A stretch of 64,000 bases of DNA from Kondoa malvinella (GCA_039545315.1 BCIM01000004.1:1-64000); one strand, 5' to 3'; numbered from the stretch's first letter, positions 35,139-49,203 are shown. Numbers and translations: made by a program. Notes: generated by a model from the sequence alone, not told the origin.

Positions 35139-38100
35139 ATGGCCAGGCAACTCTCGCCAGAGACGTCTAGGCGGCAGTCTGCTCGTCCTGGCTCATCTCT
35201 GTCGCCCAATACGGCTGCTTCTGGCTCATCATCGAACCGAGAAGCGCAATTGGCAGACAAGCTGTTGCATGAACAAGACATTCACGTCCGCCTAACCATC
35301 GCCAGCGAGATCCGCGACGCTGTAGAAACCTTGAACCGTGAAGCAGAGTACAAGATTTTTGTAGACAATGTCCTTCCAGCCGTCATGTCTGTTCTTCGAG
35401 ATGGCCCAGTTTCCGTCTACTCAGCTACACCAGAGCATAAGCTTAGAATGACCTTGATGGAAGCTCTGCATCGGCTCAACCAGTCTGAACCGCTGAAACC
35501 TCATGCACCTGAACTCATGGCGCTGCTGTTGTACTTGTTACGAAACGATAACGAAGATGTAGCTTCTGTCGCCATGAAGACCATCATTGATCTGCATAGA
35601 GCATTCAAGGACGTCCTCTCCAGCACCGTCGATGAATTCTTCACCATTGTCAAAGACTACTACCGCGGCATGGATGCAGTCGTCGCCAATTTATTCCCTT
35701 CAAGTGATATCCAGAACACCGAAGATACCTCTCCAAAAGAGACACCAGCTACGCCAGGTAATAGCCTGTCCGCATCTGGCTCGATACAACCTGCAAACAC
35801 CAATACACCTTTACCGATAGCGACGCAATCTTTCAAGGTCATTAGCGAGTGTCCTATCGCAATCGTCTTTCTCTTCCAAACCTACAGAGAAGTCGTTCCA
35901 CAAGAGACAAAGATCTTTGTCCCCATCATATTCAATTTTCTACAAATTACACCAGCTGCTCAGTTTCAGGCCCACCAAGAAGCAGAAGCTCGAGGCGAGA
36001 TCTACACCGACGTTGCACCTGCCTTAGAGAGCAAGAGAGGCTTGTTCAACGATCTACTCAACGCTCAAGTCAAGACCATGTCTTTTGTTGCATACGTCTT
36101 GCGAGTCGCATTCACAGCCCTCAACAGCTATAGAACCGTCTTGCCAAGCATCATCGTAAGACTGATGAAGGACATGTCAACTGAAGCAGTCGCTACTCGA
36201 AAAGAGCTCATCGTGGCACATCGACATATCCTCGCAACAGATTTCCGCGCCCACTTTATACCTTACATCGATGTTCTGCTCGATGACCGAGTCCTGATTG
36301 GCACCAGCACAACCTCAAACGAGACTCTTCGTCAGACTGGCTACTCTACTATGGCCGACATGATACACCACGTCCGTGCCGAGCTCAACATTGAACAAAT
36401 CTCTCGGGTCATTCACACTTTCTCCTGTCATTTGCACGACAATACTTTAACCTTTTCTATCCAAACCATGGGCTCGAAGCTGCTTCTGAATCTCATCGGC
36501 TCAATCATTGTCAAAGATCGAGAAGTCGCCATTCAGCTGCTAAACCGGATTCTCGAAGTCTTTATTCTCAAGGTAGAAAATTTGGCTTCGTTGCGCGATG
36601 AATGGGATAAATGGGCAAGGCCAAAGGAAGAGATGAAGCGAAAGGGAGCAGAAGAGGTGGAAGAGGAGAAGAGCCGGTCGGAGGGAGATGAGGAGATGGC
36701 TGAAACGAGGGTTCAAGAGCAGAGGGAATTGGATGAAGTGGATTTGGAGCGAAGGAAGCCTATTGGTGCTGTGGCTTGCATGGCGGCAGATCAGAGTGCA
36801 GATGCGCTGAAAGGTTTGCTTTTGCCATGGTGGAGCAGACTGAAGCTCATGCAGAGTGCGCCTAGATGCCAGAACGCTTTTACGAAATCTCATCCATGCT
36901 CTCAAAGCTGTCTTATCGGCGCTCAAGCATGTGCATGGTCCACCACCTGATGCGAAGCAGATGGGTCGACTCTTCATCTCTGGGATGCAGTGTATGTCGC
37001 TCTTCAACCATCTCAAGACTCAAGGCGACAAAGGGCGATCAGAGCTCAAAGAAGTGATGGAGCCTTTTGCCGAACTCTTTACGCAAACGGATCTGCTCAT
37101 CTTTCAAGAGATCTTCGAAAACCGGATGGGCATCTTCCTGGAAGAAGTCTTTGTCAACTCGGAGCTTCTGCTTATCGCTCAGTTCCTATTATCGCACAAA
37201 GAATATTCTCATGCCTTTGTCAACATCATGCTGCGTTTCTTGGTCAGTCTTCTTCCAACGCTCGGCAATCGCTCAGAAGCAACTGCACTCGTCTTGGTCC
37301 GCTTTTTCAAGATGTGCTTTATGGCCGTAACCATCTATCCGGAAGCCAACGAAAGCACCTTACTGCCTCACTTGACTCATATCATCATGCAATCCCTCAA
37401 GCTGGCCGGTCAAGCAGAGCAACCTATCCACTATTACAACCTCTTGCGTTCGCTCTTCCGTAGCATCGGCGGTGGTCGCTTCGAAACGCTCTACCGCGAA
37501 GTCCTGCCTCTGCTTCAAGTCATTCTGGAGCAACTCAATGCTCTCCTCAACGCCGCCGATCGAGCGAAACGAGATCTCTTTGTCGAGCTCTGCCTCACTG
37601 TCCCCGTCCGACTCAGTGTTCTACTGCCAAATCTCTCATATCTGATGAAGCCTTTGGTTTTGGCTCTAGAATCCGGGAACGAGCTGGTCACTCAAGGATT
37701 ACGCACTTTGGAACTCTGCGTCGACAACCTGACACAAGAGTTCCTCAATCCTTTGATGGCTCCTGTTATCAATGATGTTATGCTTGCCTTGTGGAAGTTG
37801 CTCAAACCTCTGCCAGCGAATCAGCACTTTTCGCACCAGACTTTGCGCATTTTAGGCAAGATTGGCGGACGCAATCGTCACATCCTCGGCCCAATCAAGA
37901 TCAAATGGCAGCCGTCTGGAGAGCAAGCCCTCATTCCCATACACCTCGCGCAATCTGCCAAAGGACTGCCTATGAAGCCGGTAGCAGACCTTGCAGCCAG
38001 AACATTGAAACGTGGAGATCTGCATTATCGCCAGCAAGCCTTTGACTTCTTCAAGCATGCTGCTGTAGTCTTCATGACAGAGGTGCGTTCAGCTCAATAC

Positions 38101-41100
38101 CATCCAGGACTCACTGACAATGTCTATCAGTCGCTCACCGCTGGCGAGCCCGAAGAGACTTTCCATGTCGTCCTGCTTGGACTTCTGGAATGCACTCGAA
38201 TCGAAGAGTTGAAAGCAGAAGCCACGCCATACATGTCGGACCTGGTCAACCTCATCTTCTCAACCGAACTCACCAGAGAGGTCTCCGAGCCAGGCTCTAG
38301 CAAACAGAACTTGCCTCTTTCGTCTGCACTGTTGGAGGCTCTGACCGAGAACCTTGCTTGCACAGAAGGCAGCGATCTTGTACAAGCAATCGAGCTGACT
38401 AGGCAATTCCTGGAGAGTCTCATCGCTTCACCTGACATCTCTCTCGACTCTAGCAAGGCTGTCCTTCGGCAATTGGCAACGCGCTTGGCTTCTGTCTGCT
38501 ATGAACAAGCTTGGTCGCGCAAGACGGGAGCGGCTGCCGGTCTCAAGCTACTTACGTCTGATCTGTCCTTGGAATTTAAAACGCGATGGTGTCAAAGTCA
38601 CGAACTCGAGATCGTCAGGGCTTTGCTCTTCATGTTGAAGGATACACCTCTCGAAGCTCCTCTCAATGTGCAAGAAGCCTCTGAAACGCTTCTGCATGTT
38701 ATGCGCAACAGTATCACAGTCTCAGAGACCAGCAACGATGCATCTGCGCGCCTCAAGTATATGGTTTCTCTGCTCATTGTGGAGCTATCGTCTCAAACAG
38801 CCATCGTCCGCGACACAAGTAAAGCTGCCATACAAATACTCGCTGATTCTCTCAACATTCCAATCGCCCAGCTGCTAGCCAGCTCTCGCGACAGGCTGCT
38901 CGGTCCAATCTTTGGCAAACCTCTTCGAGCACTTGGCTTTCCGATGCAAATCGGCAACATTGACGCCATCACTTATTGCATCTCACTAGATCCTCCCCTT
39001 CTAGACTTCGAATCATCCAAGGCTTCAGATCAATCGGACGCCGCATCTACGCCATCTTCCCAAAGCCAAGCCAATGCGACATCAATGGAAACTTCGCTCT
39101 CTCGTGTCTTGGTCGAAGCTCTCGGTATAGCAGATGCCGACGATCAAGCTCTTGCTGGCAGGAACCACCAACAGAAGAATGCAACCTTGTTGACTAAGCT
39201 TCGCGTTGTCTGTGTCAAAATGCTCTCGGCCGCTATGGCGACTTCGGAATTCAGCTTACCCCGCCAATCCCAGACTCGCATGCGAATTTTGTCAGTCTAC
39301 TTCAAGCTGCTTTACTCTCGTTCGTCCGAAGTTGTCGATGCTGCCTACGANGCTCTGCATCAAGTCACCATCGGTTCCGGCAAGCTNCCNAANGAACTGN
39401 TACAATCTGGANTGCGACCAGTNTTGATGAATCTGGCTGACCATCGGTNAGCGACTTNTTACANAAACACAGNTACATCTACTTATTCTGCTCTAGCAAA
39501 CTCACTGTACCAAGCTTGGAAGGGCTCGCCAAACTGCTCGCTCTGCTGACCAGCTACTTCAGGGTCGAAATCGGTCACAAGCTATTGGACCACTTNCGAG
39601 CCATTTCCAGCGACGTCACAACACTGACACATGCAGCTCTCAATCCGCAGAACGAAAACAGCGAACTTGCCATTATGGCCGGCATTGTCAACATCTTTCG
39701 CCTCCTACCGCATCCAGCTTCTGCCGTCTTCCTCGAGCAACTATGTCAGCTTGTCACAGATGTGGAGACATCGCTCAAGAAGGCCGGTCCAACTCAGTTC
39801 ACTATTCCTCTAGCTCGATACCTTGATCGATATCCCGAAGCGACAGTCGAATTCTTCTTTGTGCGCATCGTGGACGATCCTTCTTACGCCAGGACATTCT
39901 ATGCCATCTTGTCATCCAAAGAAGCACCAAATCTGCGCGATCACCTGATTGAGCATGTCACCACCATCTTTCCGCCTCTATTCGGGGAAGATCCTCGTCC
40001 TCCACCGATTGCTGACGAAGGTCCGCGGCGACCTTGGCAAGCAGCTCTTCATGGCGCAGAGTTGATTCTATGCCTCCTCCGGGACAGTCCTCCTTGGGTG
40101 GCCGACGAGAAACACAACCCGCTCGTAGGAGCTCTCCTTCAGCGATGGATTTCCACCTACAGAGTTCAGCGCCTGCTTTCCGAAGGGCAAGATCACCTTG
40201 ATCAAGTGACCGAAGATGCTGTCCTGCTGGACGTCTTTCTTGCTGTGTTGAAGCAGAAGCCAGATATCGACCTTCTCTTCCACATGGCAAGCGTGTATAC
40301 CTTCAGAACGACTTGCGAGCACATCAAACTGTCTCGCTTCTACTACGAAGACATTTGCAAGAGTACTGATGTTGCAATGAAGCGGCGAATATTAGAACGT
40401 TGGATCGATCTCATCGAAACAAGCACAACAAGCGTCACTGCTGAACACAAGGCTGCCGCACTCCAGCACTTTATCAACCCTATGCTTGATCTGTCCTTCT
40501 CGCGCGGCGCTGCGGAACTCTCGCTACTTGATAGTGTATACATTGATCGATTGCACTCCAAATTATGGCAGCCCGCCCTCAACAACGAATGGCGCGAAAA
40601 ATGGCTCCGCTCAGAAGCACTCAAGATCGAACTCCTTCGCATGACAACGCTAATCGTCTCGAACCGGCCAAAGCTGATTGCTGATCGCCGCAAGGATGTC
40701 ATCAAGTTTGGCTGGGTGAATAACAGTGATCACGACATCACTGTCAGTCAAGCAGCATTCGCTCTGATTGCTGCTTTCCTCACTCGATATGAGTCGCCTG
40801 CCAAGTTCATCCTGCACGTCTATAGTAATCTGCTCAAGTCTCACACTGCAGAAGCTCGAACTTTGGTCCGAGACGCTCTCGATGAATTAGCGCCAGCCCT
40901 TCTCGTTCGTGGCTCTCATTCCGCCGACAGCAATCCTCCTTCGTGGATCAAGACAACCAGGCAAATCCTGCTTGAAGACGGCCACAACAATGTGTCACAG
41001 CTCATCCACATCTATTCCTTTATCGTGCGCCACTCTGAGCTGTTCTACGCTAGAAGAGACCTTTTCATCGCACATATCGCCGGTAGCATGCCAAAATTGG

Positions 41101-44100
41101 TTCTGTCGGCCAGCGCTTCCTTTGAAACTCGTACCCTGGCAGCGGACTTGTACGCTACCATCCTGTCTTGGGAAAATCAACGGATCAAGATACAGAAAGC
41201 AGAAGAAGGCAAAATGGACGTCGACAATGAAGATGATGTGCGCAAACGAGGTCGGGTGGATCGTTCCGGCTCAGCAGCGGCTTCCAGCACAGTATCTTCA
41301 GCTCAGAACTACAGCATTCCGCTTTTGATGCGTGAAAATCTGTTGACCTTCCTCATCAAAGCTATTATCGCTTCCTCAGATGCATCTTTACCCAGAGATC
41401 CAGCTGCCCGAGACGGTACCCTTAAAGACATCGCCCAAAGAAAGCAATTCGTCGACCGCGGCATGATTCTGCTCAAGGAATTCTTGTCACCGGAAGTATG
41501 GTCTGACATCAGTATCAAGCTGCCGCCATTCCAGGTGCCTCTCATTCGAAGCGAACTCACGGAAGCATCTCTACCAACCTTTATTAGCGCTTTGGATATT
41601 CTCAAGATGGTAGTTTCATTCAAGTCTGACGAATGGGTAGCGGCAAACATCATTCCCCTGCAGAAATTACTGGAGAAGACTGTGCTCGCCAATGAAAGTC
41701 AAGCACATCGCTGCATTGCACCACTTTTGCAGCGCATGTTCTCCATCTATCCGGACTCCAAGCCAGACGAGGAAGGAAAAGAGCCGTCTGGAGAAGCGTC
41801 TGCATTAACCATCGGTCCTGCCGATGAAGGCAAGACTTTGTTCGCTTGGTCTAGCGCGACTATCGAAGAAGGCCTTCGAGGAGGCGGCAATGGTTTGCAA
41901 GGTGCAATTCTTCTCCTGCAGTGCATCACGCAATCCCAGCCAAGCCGTCTGGAGGCGTTCTTCATCCCACTTGGGCGTGTTCTGACTCGCCTACTCAAGG
42001 AGCATTTGGGCGGCAATACAACAGAAGCCTCATCGCCAGAAGCTTGTCGGACATTGCTCGAGGACATCATTCGCCTTCTTCGCCTACGCGTTGCAGATTT
42101 GGGTGAACAAAGACGATGGTATCTCAGTTCTTTGATTCAGATTGTCGAAAAGTCGCCTTCGACTCAACTATGTCGCACCGTCTTGGACGTCATCAGGCAT
42201 TGGGTTCTCATCGACAGAGCGCTAGCCCATCCGGTTCCTCGGGAAAAGGCCACCATCCTCAGCAAGATGATGTCTTTCGAACGCCGTGACGATCCGACGC
42301 TCTACCAAGACTTTTTGTCCCTCATCTACGACATCTACAGTGACCCAACTTTTGCTCGCAGCGAATTGACAGTTCGTCTGGAACATGCTTTCCTTCTTGG
42401 CTGTCGCGATCGTGATCCGGCTGTCAGAGGACGCTTCCTTGACCTCTTCGATCGTAGCATCTCTACTTCCCTCTACGCTCGACTGCACTATATCATTGGC
42501 GTTCAATCTTGGGAAGCTTTGGGCGAAACCATTTGGATACATCAAGCTCTCGATCTATTGCTTGGCTCTGCCGATCAAGAGCAGCCTCTGTTCCAGCCAA
42601 GTGCTAGGTATACAGTCCACCCAGCGGAAAGCTCAGCAGCTCGCACAGTCCAGCTTCTTTCCAGCTTCAAGAGCCGTGCATTGCTCGCCGCGACTCGCAA
42701 ATTAGTTTACGCAGACGCAAATACTACGCAAAGCATTTGGATCGCGGCTTTCAAGACTGCATGGGAATGCCTCGGACGCAGAGAGCAACACGACATCAAT
42801 CGCTACATGATTGTACTTCTTTCGAAAGAGTATCACCTTGGCGCTGTCGACAGGCGACCCAATAACATTCAGATGCTCCTTGGAGGGCTTTTGGCTTGCA
42901 GTCCGACTCCATCAGTACCTCCTCATCTCATTCGCTATCTTGGCAGAACATTCAATGCGTGGCATATCTCAGCCGAACTCTTACAAGATGCTGTTGCCGA
43001 ATATCGGGAAGAGCAGCCGCAAATCCAAGAAAGCACCCTCGACGCTTTGGCCGAACTTTATTCGGACCTGAGTGAAGATGACCTCTTCTATGGCCTTTGG
43101 CGCAGACGCTGTGAGTTTGCGCACTCAATGTGAAGCCTCAATCTCATTCCGCTGTAGCTTTCTATCCCGAGACCAATATTGCCATTTCCTTCGAGCAAGC
43201 TGGCATGTGGGCACAAGCTCAGCAGATGTACGAAGCAGCTCAGATTAAAGCTCGAACTGGTGTGATGCCCTTCACCGAATCTGAGTATGCTGTGTGGGAG
43301 GATCATTGGGTCAATTGTGCCACAAAATTACAGCAGGTCAGTATACATATACAGCTCGCTCATCGATCAAGCTGAACAGTCTCTAGTGGGACATCTTGAC
43401 TGAACTGGCGAGACATGAAGGCAATTCTGACTTGATGCTCGAATGCAATTGGAGACTGGCCGACTGGTTCACAGATCGCGAAAAGGTTGAGGAAGCGATT
43501 GAACACTCTTCCAACGTCCCGACACCGCGTCGCAGAGTCTTCGAGGCGTATCTCGCTTTAGTCAAGTCCAACCAGAGCGAAGATCGCAAACCGTTCATCG
43601 AGGCTTGCAACAGCGGTATCGAACTAGCTCTGCGCAAATGGTACTATCTGCCTGAAGTGGTCAGCGCTGCACATGTGCCTTTGTTCCAGGTCTTCCAGCA
43701 ATTTGTTGAATTGCAAGAAGCTGGGTCGATCTTTACAAGCTTGGCTGCAACGAATGCTGGCAACCTGGATCAGCGATCTGTCGAGCTCAAGAGTATTCTC
43801 ATTACCTGGCGAGAACGATTGCCGAACGCATGGGACGACATCAACATTTGGAGCGACTTGGTCTCTTGGCGACAGCATGTCTTTGGAGCCATAAACAAGT
43901 GCTACTTGCCTTTATTACCTCATGTACAACCAGCTCCGAATGGTGCTCCGAATGCGAACTCTCTTGCATACAGAGGCTATCATGAGACCGCATGGATCAT
44001 CAATCGGTTTGCGCATGTTGCCCGTCAACATCAGCTCAGCGATGTCTGCATTGGTTCGCTTACCAAGATCTACACCCTGCCCAACATCGAAATACAGGAA

Positions 44101-47100
44101 GCTTTCCTCAAGCTACGAGAACAGGCCAAGTGCCACTACCAAAATCCAGGCGAACTCACAGCAGGTTTGGAAGTCATCAACAATACCAACCTGGCCTACT
44201 TCGGTCCTTCGCAGAAAGCCGAGTTCTACACATTGAAGGGCATGTTTCTTGCTCGTCTCGGTATGGATGAGGAAGCAAACCAAGTCTTCAACTCTGCTGT
44301 TTCCCTCGATATGGGCTTTGGCAAGGCATGGGCTCATTGGGGAGAATACCACGATCGTCAATTCTCTGCAAACCCGAGCGACTTGTCTTTGGCTGCAAAT
44401 GCTGTCGGTTGCTATCTGCATGCTGCAGGAATATACAAGAGCGCAAAAGTACGGAAGCTTTTGGTCCGAATCTTGTGGCTACTTTCTTTGGACGACTCGA
44501 ACGGAACGGTAGCCAAAGCTTTCGATACTTTTAAAGGCGAGCTGCCCACATGGTACTGGATCACCTTCATCCCTCAACTTTTGCTGTCTCTTTCTCATCG
44601 CGAAGCCCGCTATGCACGGCTCATCTTAAACAAGATTGCCCGAACCTTCCCTCAAGTATGTCTACTTCCGGCTTACCCTTATTCTTGCTAACATTATGCA
44701 CTTTGCAGGCTCTGTTCTTCCAATTGCGGACAAACAAAGAAGAGCTCGTTGGTGTCAAAGCTCAATTCTTGCGACAGGCTGAAGCTCGCCGCAATGCTGG
44801 AGGCAACTCGGCATCCAATGGTCTCGGTCAATCAGCATCTTCCAGCAACAGAGATCAAGATACCGAAATGGGAGGACCTTTCTCTGCATCACCATCTCTC
44901 TCATCTAGCGCTGCTCCTTCCAGTACTCAAGTTGTTGGGCCAAACGGCCAAATGCTGACCATGCCTGCACCAACAAATCAGAACGGTGCTTCGCAATCGG
45001 CGAACCAACATCGTCAGCCATGGGAATATGTCGAAGAGATCGGCTCTCTGCTAAAAACCGCTTTTCCTCTACTGGCTTTGACACTGGAAACAATTGGTGA
45101 CCAGATCCAAGCCCGTTTCAAGCCACAGAACGAAGAAGACGTCTACCGCATAATAAGCGCATTGAGCAATGATGCACTGCAGGTGAGTATCTGCTATCGT
45201 GTGAAGACTCGAAATTGACAATGTTGATCCACTAGCAATACATTTTGCGTGGTCCTGATCACAAGGATAACCAGGCGCTTCTACCGGTTACTCTCAATAC
45301 CGTCCAGAAGTTTGCTGAAGGCCTACCGGACGAACCCAAGGTGAGTTTCTTGCTTTCCTTCGATCCATTATGGTCTCAATTGACAATGCCTTAGCCCCAA
45401 TTCACCAACGACTTTGTGACAAATGTGCCTACCCTTCGCCAATACGTATTGCGGCTACAACAATGGAGAGACAGATACGAGAAGCTGATGGACAGGCGCA
45501 ACAAACGACAGCCGCTGGAGCTAGCAAGTCATTGGCTTGTGGAATTCCAATATCACAAGTTCGATGACATTGAAGTTCCCGGTCAATACCTCAAGGTTTG
45601 TTCCCTTCGTAGCTTTCGTGTACGATGCTCACATCTCCAAACAGGATGAAGATACTGCCCAGAACTTTGTTCGAGTATCGCATTTCCAATCCAAGTTCGA
45701 CTTTGTTCGTCAAGGATCCGGTCCTTTCCGCCGTTTGACGATCGTCGGGCATGACGGAAGCTTGCATCCGTTTGCTGTTCAATATCCTGCTAATCGGTCC
45801 AGCCGTCGCGAAGAACGGATTGTGCAGTTCTTCCGATTACTCAACGGGTAAGGCTGTTGTCTTTGTTATGATCAAGCACTGACATAAGCTTGCAGTCCTC
45901 TCGCAAAGCACAAAGAGTCTCGCAAACGCAACTTGCAGTTCGATCTTCCTGTAGCAGTCCCTATCACACCTTCCCTGAGATTGGTCGAGCACGATGCGTC
46001 CGTCACAACCCTGCAAGATGTGTATGAGCGCTATTGCAAAGAGCGTAATATGGGCAAAGACGATCCAATCATGGGCTTTGTCGAGAAATTGCGAGAATTG
46101 TCTGTTGCACGCGATGGAATTGTGCGTTTCGAATACCTTGTTTGGCTTTCAGCGCTGACACAAGTACCATACCAGGATGCAAATACGATGGATGCGGCCA
46201 AGCTGGAAGTATTCCAAGAGATATCGACGAAAATCTTCCCGGACGACATCTATAAAAAGGTGAGTTCTTTTGGGGGCAAGCTAATCGCAACAGTGACTAA
46301 GATCGTCTGTACAGTACATGATTCGCTCGATGTCAACTCCAGGCGATTTGTGGCACGTCAGAAAACAGATGACCACACAGTTCGCCTCCTTCATCTTTAC
46401 AACATACATCTTCTCGGTTGGCATGCGCACTCCTGGTCGAATGTCCTTCTCGAGATCATCAGGAAATCTATACACTACAGATCTTTTGCCGAGTACGCAT
46501 CTTTCGTTCTTCCTATATGATGTCAAAGCTGAAAAGTCGACGACAGGTTTCAAACCAAACAAAGCCGAATTTGGTCACAGCGAAAGCGTACCATTCCGCT
46601 TTACACCCAATCTACAAAAGTTCTTTGGTGCTATTGGAACGGAAGGCGTGCTTAGCAGTTCATTGTTGGCCATATCTCGAGCATTGACCGAGATTGAGGT
46701 AAGCTCTTTGTCTTCAGCAATGACTGCAGCTGAACCTGGGTTCAATAGAACGACCTGGAACATCGATCTTGCGTGTTTGTACGGGAAGAAATGGTCACTT
46801 GGCACCAACTTCAACGAAAGTCAACAGCTGAGCCTGCTCTGCGCGAAAGTACCGTCAACAACGTCAAAGCGGTTGTCCAGCGCGCCAATCTGCTAGCGTG
46901 TAAGCTGGAACGAGAGAAGGTATGAAATTCCCTGCTGGTTCCATACGCTACAATGTTGACCCTCGTCCACAGACGCCGGTCGGAGGTGTACCAGCGACGC
47001 AGACGATCACCGAGTTGCTCTCTGCTGCTACCAATCCGCAAAAGCTTGCTACTTTGGATCCACTGTGTATGTTGCTTGGTTTATATACCTGCCTGATCGA

Positions 47101-47137
47101 GCTAATATCCTTCATCTCAGTATTGCCATGGCTGTGA
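35139..47137 (+). CDS. TRA1: TRA1/TRRAP, PIKK-family pseudokinase scaffold of SAGA and NuA4
   Basis: About 3,800 residues, as in other fungi. It binds activators and brings the SAGA and NuA4 acetyltransferase complexes to promoters. The N-terminus ([20 protein letters not shown]) opens a huge HEAT-repeat region (35139-43100). The FAT domain follows (43160-45200). The kinase-like domain then shows the Tra1 hallmark [19 protein letters not shown] (about 46410-46470), in which the catalytic and metal-binding motifs of active PI3K-like kinases are replaced. The FATC end is [20 protein letters not shown] spliced to LLPWL, stop at 47137. Introns are few for the length: 36814-36857, about 39447-39497 (ambiguous bases), 43111-43157, then about ten in the last 4 kb. 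Twelve N bases lie at 39351-39596. Part of this gene is duplicated in inverted orientation at 55869-57687. Confidence 0.95.
37965..39783 (+). repeat. Copy A of a 1,819-bp inverted repeat (inside TRA1)
   Basis: This segment of the TRA1 HEAT region occurs again as the reverse complement at 55869-57687. Coordinates pair as x + y = 95652 throughout. Identity looks complete up to 39763, then two mismatches within the last 20 bases. All 12 ambiguous bases (39351, 39387, 39390, 39393, 39400, 39412, 39423, 39449, 39458, 39464, 39473, 39596) have partners in copy B at the matching positions. Confidence 0.97.
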
Positions 47138-47728
47138 TCTGGTCTCGAGTTATTTGTAACATTAGTAGAGGGGTTTGTTCGGATCTGGAAGCTGTACAGG
47201 TGTGTAATATAGAGGGAAAATCAATTGTAGTTTGCATTGCATGGAATCGCTGTAAGATTGCTGGAAAACACTGGAAAACAGTAAAGAACTCACACGTTCT
47301 TTACGGTCACTCTTGATTGCTTTAGCACCTTTTCTCTGCTGCAACGACCTACGTCCATTCTCCTCTCGAATGCTGCTAGCGAGGGCCGGTCGACTGTGCG
47401 ACCCATGAGCGGCGTTGCTTATGGAGAGAACTCGCTATCATATCGCAAGAGTCGAAAAGATCCGAAGACTTGCATTGCTCGAGAGTGCAACCCAGTACTG
47501 TAGCGACGCGTGCAAGCTCTAGTCTGCTTTGCGCTACGGATTGTTAGCTCATTGTCCTTCCTCCATTCTCGGAATAAACCAGAAGCATCGCTCTTGTGTC
47601 AACCTATACCTCGCACCTCTTCGCTAGCACTGCTGTCTTACACAGCTCTTGCCGCCTGCTTGTAGCATGCCGTCTGAAATACTTTCCCCTCTTTTGCTCT
47701 CGTGAATCCCTTTGCTGGTGCCTCTCAG
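47138..47728. other. Intergenic region between TRA1 and the hydrolase gene
   Basis: No gene seen. It contains a tandem CTGGAAAACA pair at 47261-47280 and directly after it a perfect 9-bp inverted repeat (see separate entry), about 140 bases past the TRA1 stop. Confidence 0.5.
47281..47304. terminator. Possible hairpin downstream of TRA1
   Basis: GTAAAGAAC, six bases, GTTCTTTAC. The stem is AT-rich. It could affect 3'-end formation of the TRA1 transcript, but fungal genes do not normally use hairpin terminators, so the role is open. Confidence 0.25.
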
Positions 47729-49035
47729 ATGTCCGAAACCAGCTACGATGCGCTCACGCTGGTCTACAACCAGAAGAATGGCATGGCTCTCGATCTATAT
47801 TTTCCTTCCGGTTTTGAGCAGGAACAGCTACCTTTGATCAGTAAGACTGGTGCTGAGAAAGCTAAGAAATCACTCAGTCTATTTCCATGGAGGTGATTGT
47901 TCTGTCCAGCAGCCAGACCGTGCAGCTGATAAGGTACAGGTGGACTGATCTATGGTGGAAAGAGTCGTGATCGTACGTACATCCTTTCCATCCGAAAACT
48001 GGTCTGACTATGGTGGAAAGAGTCGTGATCGTACGTACATCCTTTCCATCCGAAAACTGGTCTGACTACTTCAGAGCCAAACTTCCCCTATTGGCTGCTA
48101 GGTAAGATCGCTTCGCTTGCACAAAATGCAAGACTAATACGGCTCGAAGAGAAAGCACATGCAAAGGGCTATGCTTTTGCTGCTGCCTCGTACTCGCTAT
48201 TGCCTCAAGCTACGGCCTTCGACATGCTCTCTGACGTCAAAGCTCTCTTCAGCTTTCTTTCGCAAGACCTTGCGCCTCAACTGCCCTCTGGACTTGGCAT
48301 CGATACGAAGCGTATCGCTGTGGTCGGACAATCCGCAGGCGGCTACGTCTGTCGTTTGGCAGCTGCTCATGCAGAACCCAAGCCATCATGGGCGTATTGT
48401 GGGGAATGGTGAGAGCTCCTACCTTACACTGGGGTCAAATTGACACAGACTCCAGGGTATGAACTTGACGGATCATTGGCTGAAGCCTCAATTCCCTCTC
48501 ATCTATACCCGCTTTGGTCCAAAACCACGCAACCTAGTGCAAGATTGGATGGAAGAAGGTATTTTCCTGGATCACTTTACTGGCCAATCCATCTCTACGA
48601 AGCTACGCTCTTTATCGGTCGAAGAACGATAACAAAGCTAGATCCAGCTCTTCGGCCTATCTTTCCCGAATTTGAAGCCCAATCTTACCCTCCTACCTTA
48701 CTTTCTCCATGGCGCAGAAGATAGTTTAGGTAAGATGCCGGGACTCGTCCTCTGGCTTCGAAACTTATCGACGTTTCAGTCTTGCCAGAAGACTCGATCA
48801 ATACTCACCGGCTGTTACAAGAGTTTGGTAGTGAGACGCAATTAAAGGTGATACCGGATGCTGAGCATACTATGCGCTGGACAAAGACGAAAGAAGGCAA
48901 AGAGTGGTCTGTAGGTCCAATATGTCTGATCACTACGCCTTCTCGTTCGCTGATACCTCATAGAAGGTACCTGACACGGCGGACGGGCTGAATGATGTGT
49001 TCGACTTCGTCTCGAATGTGTTGGAAAGAAAGTAG
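47729..49035 (+). CDS. Alpha/beta hydrolase (carboxylesterase/HSL-like)
   Basis: An esterase-type hydrolase, substrate unknown. Start MSETSYDALTLVYNQKNG; strand and loop LDLYFPSGF; oxyanion-hole motif HGGGLIYGGKSRD, created by splicing at about 47892-47940; GYAFAAASYSLLPQA (family: vvsvdYRLaPe); the nucleophile elbow VVGQSAGGYVCRLAAAH with catalytic Ser; a later strand YFLHGAEDSL with a likely acid; and the His motif VIPDAEHTM. The end is VFDFVSNVLERK at 49035. The intron after SRD is affected by a 58-bp tandem duplication (47951-48066) that leaves two donor sites, GTACGT at 47973 and 48031. Use of the second would insert 58 bases and shift the frame. Confidence 0.75.
47951..48066 (+). repeat. 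58-bp perfect tandem duplication across an exon-intron border
   Basis: 47951-48008 and 48009-48066 are identical. Each unit holds 22 bases of exon (TATGGTGGAAAGAGTCGTGATC), the donor GTACGT and most of the intron. The single acceptor TTCAG ends at 48074. The intron is 102 bases from the first donor or 44 bases from the second. Confidence 0.95.
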
Positions 49036-49203
49036 AATCGGCCAGCGACCAATCGAGCCTTGCATTAGGATGAATCTAGCTTCGACTTGTGTCTCCAGTC
49101 GCTTGTCACTGGCATCGCCATGAGTACTTTGACACCTGGCGCACTTGTACATGTTCGACGGTATTACATTGCAATGCTTCACTTGACTACTGAACTGCTA
49201 CGC

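Noticed and set aside
36540..37016. 158-codon open frame antisense to TRA1
   Set aside because: The sense strand is a clear TRA1 exon with family-typical sequence; the antisense frame has no domain and low-complexity composition. The same holds for antisense frames at 38127-38456, 39958-40322 and 41309-42070.
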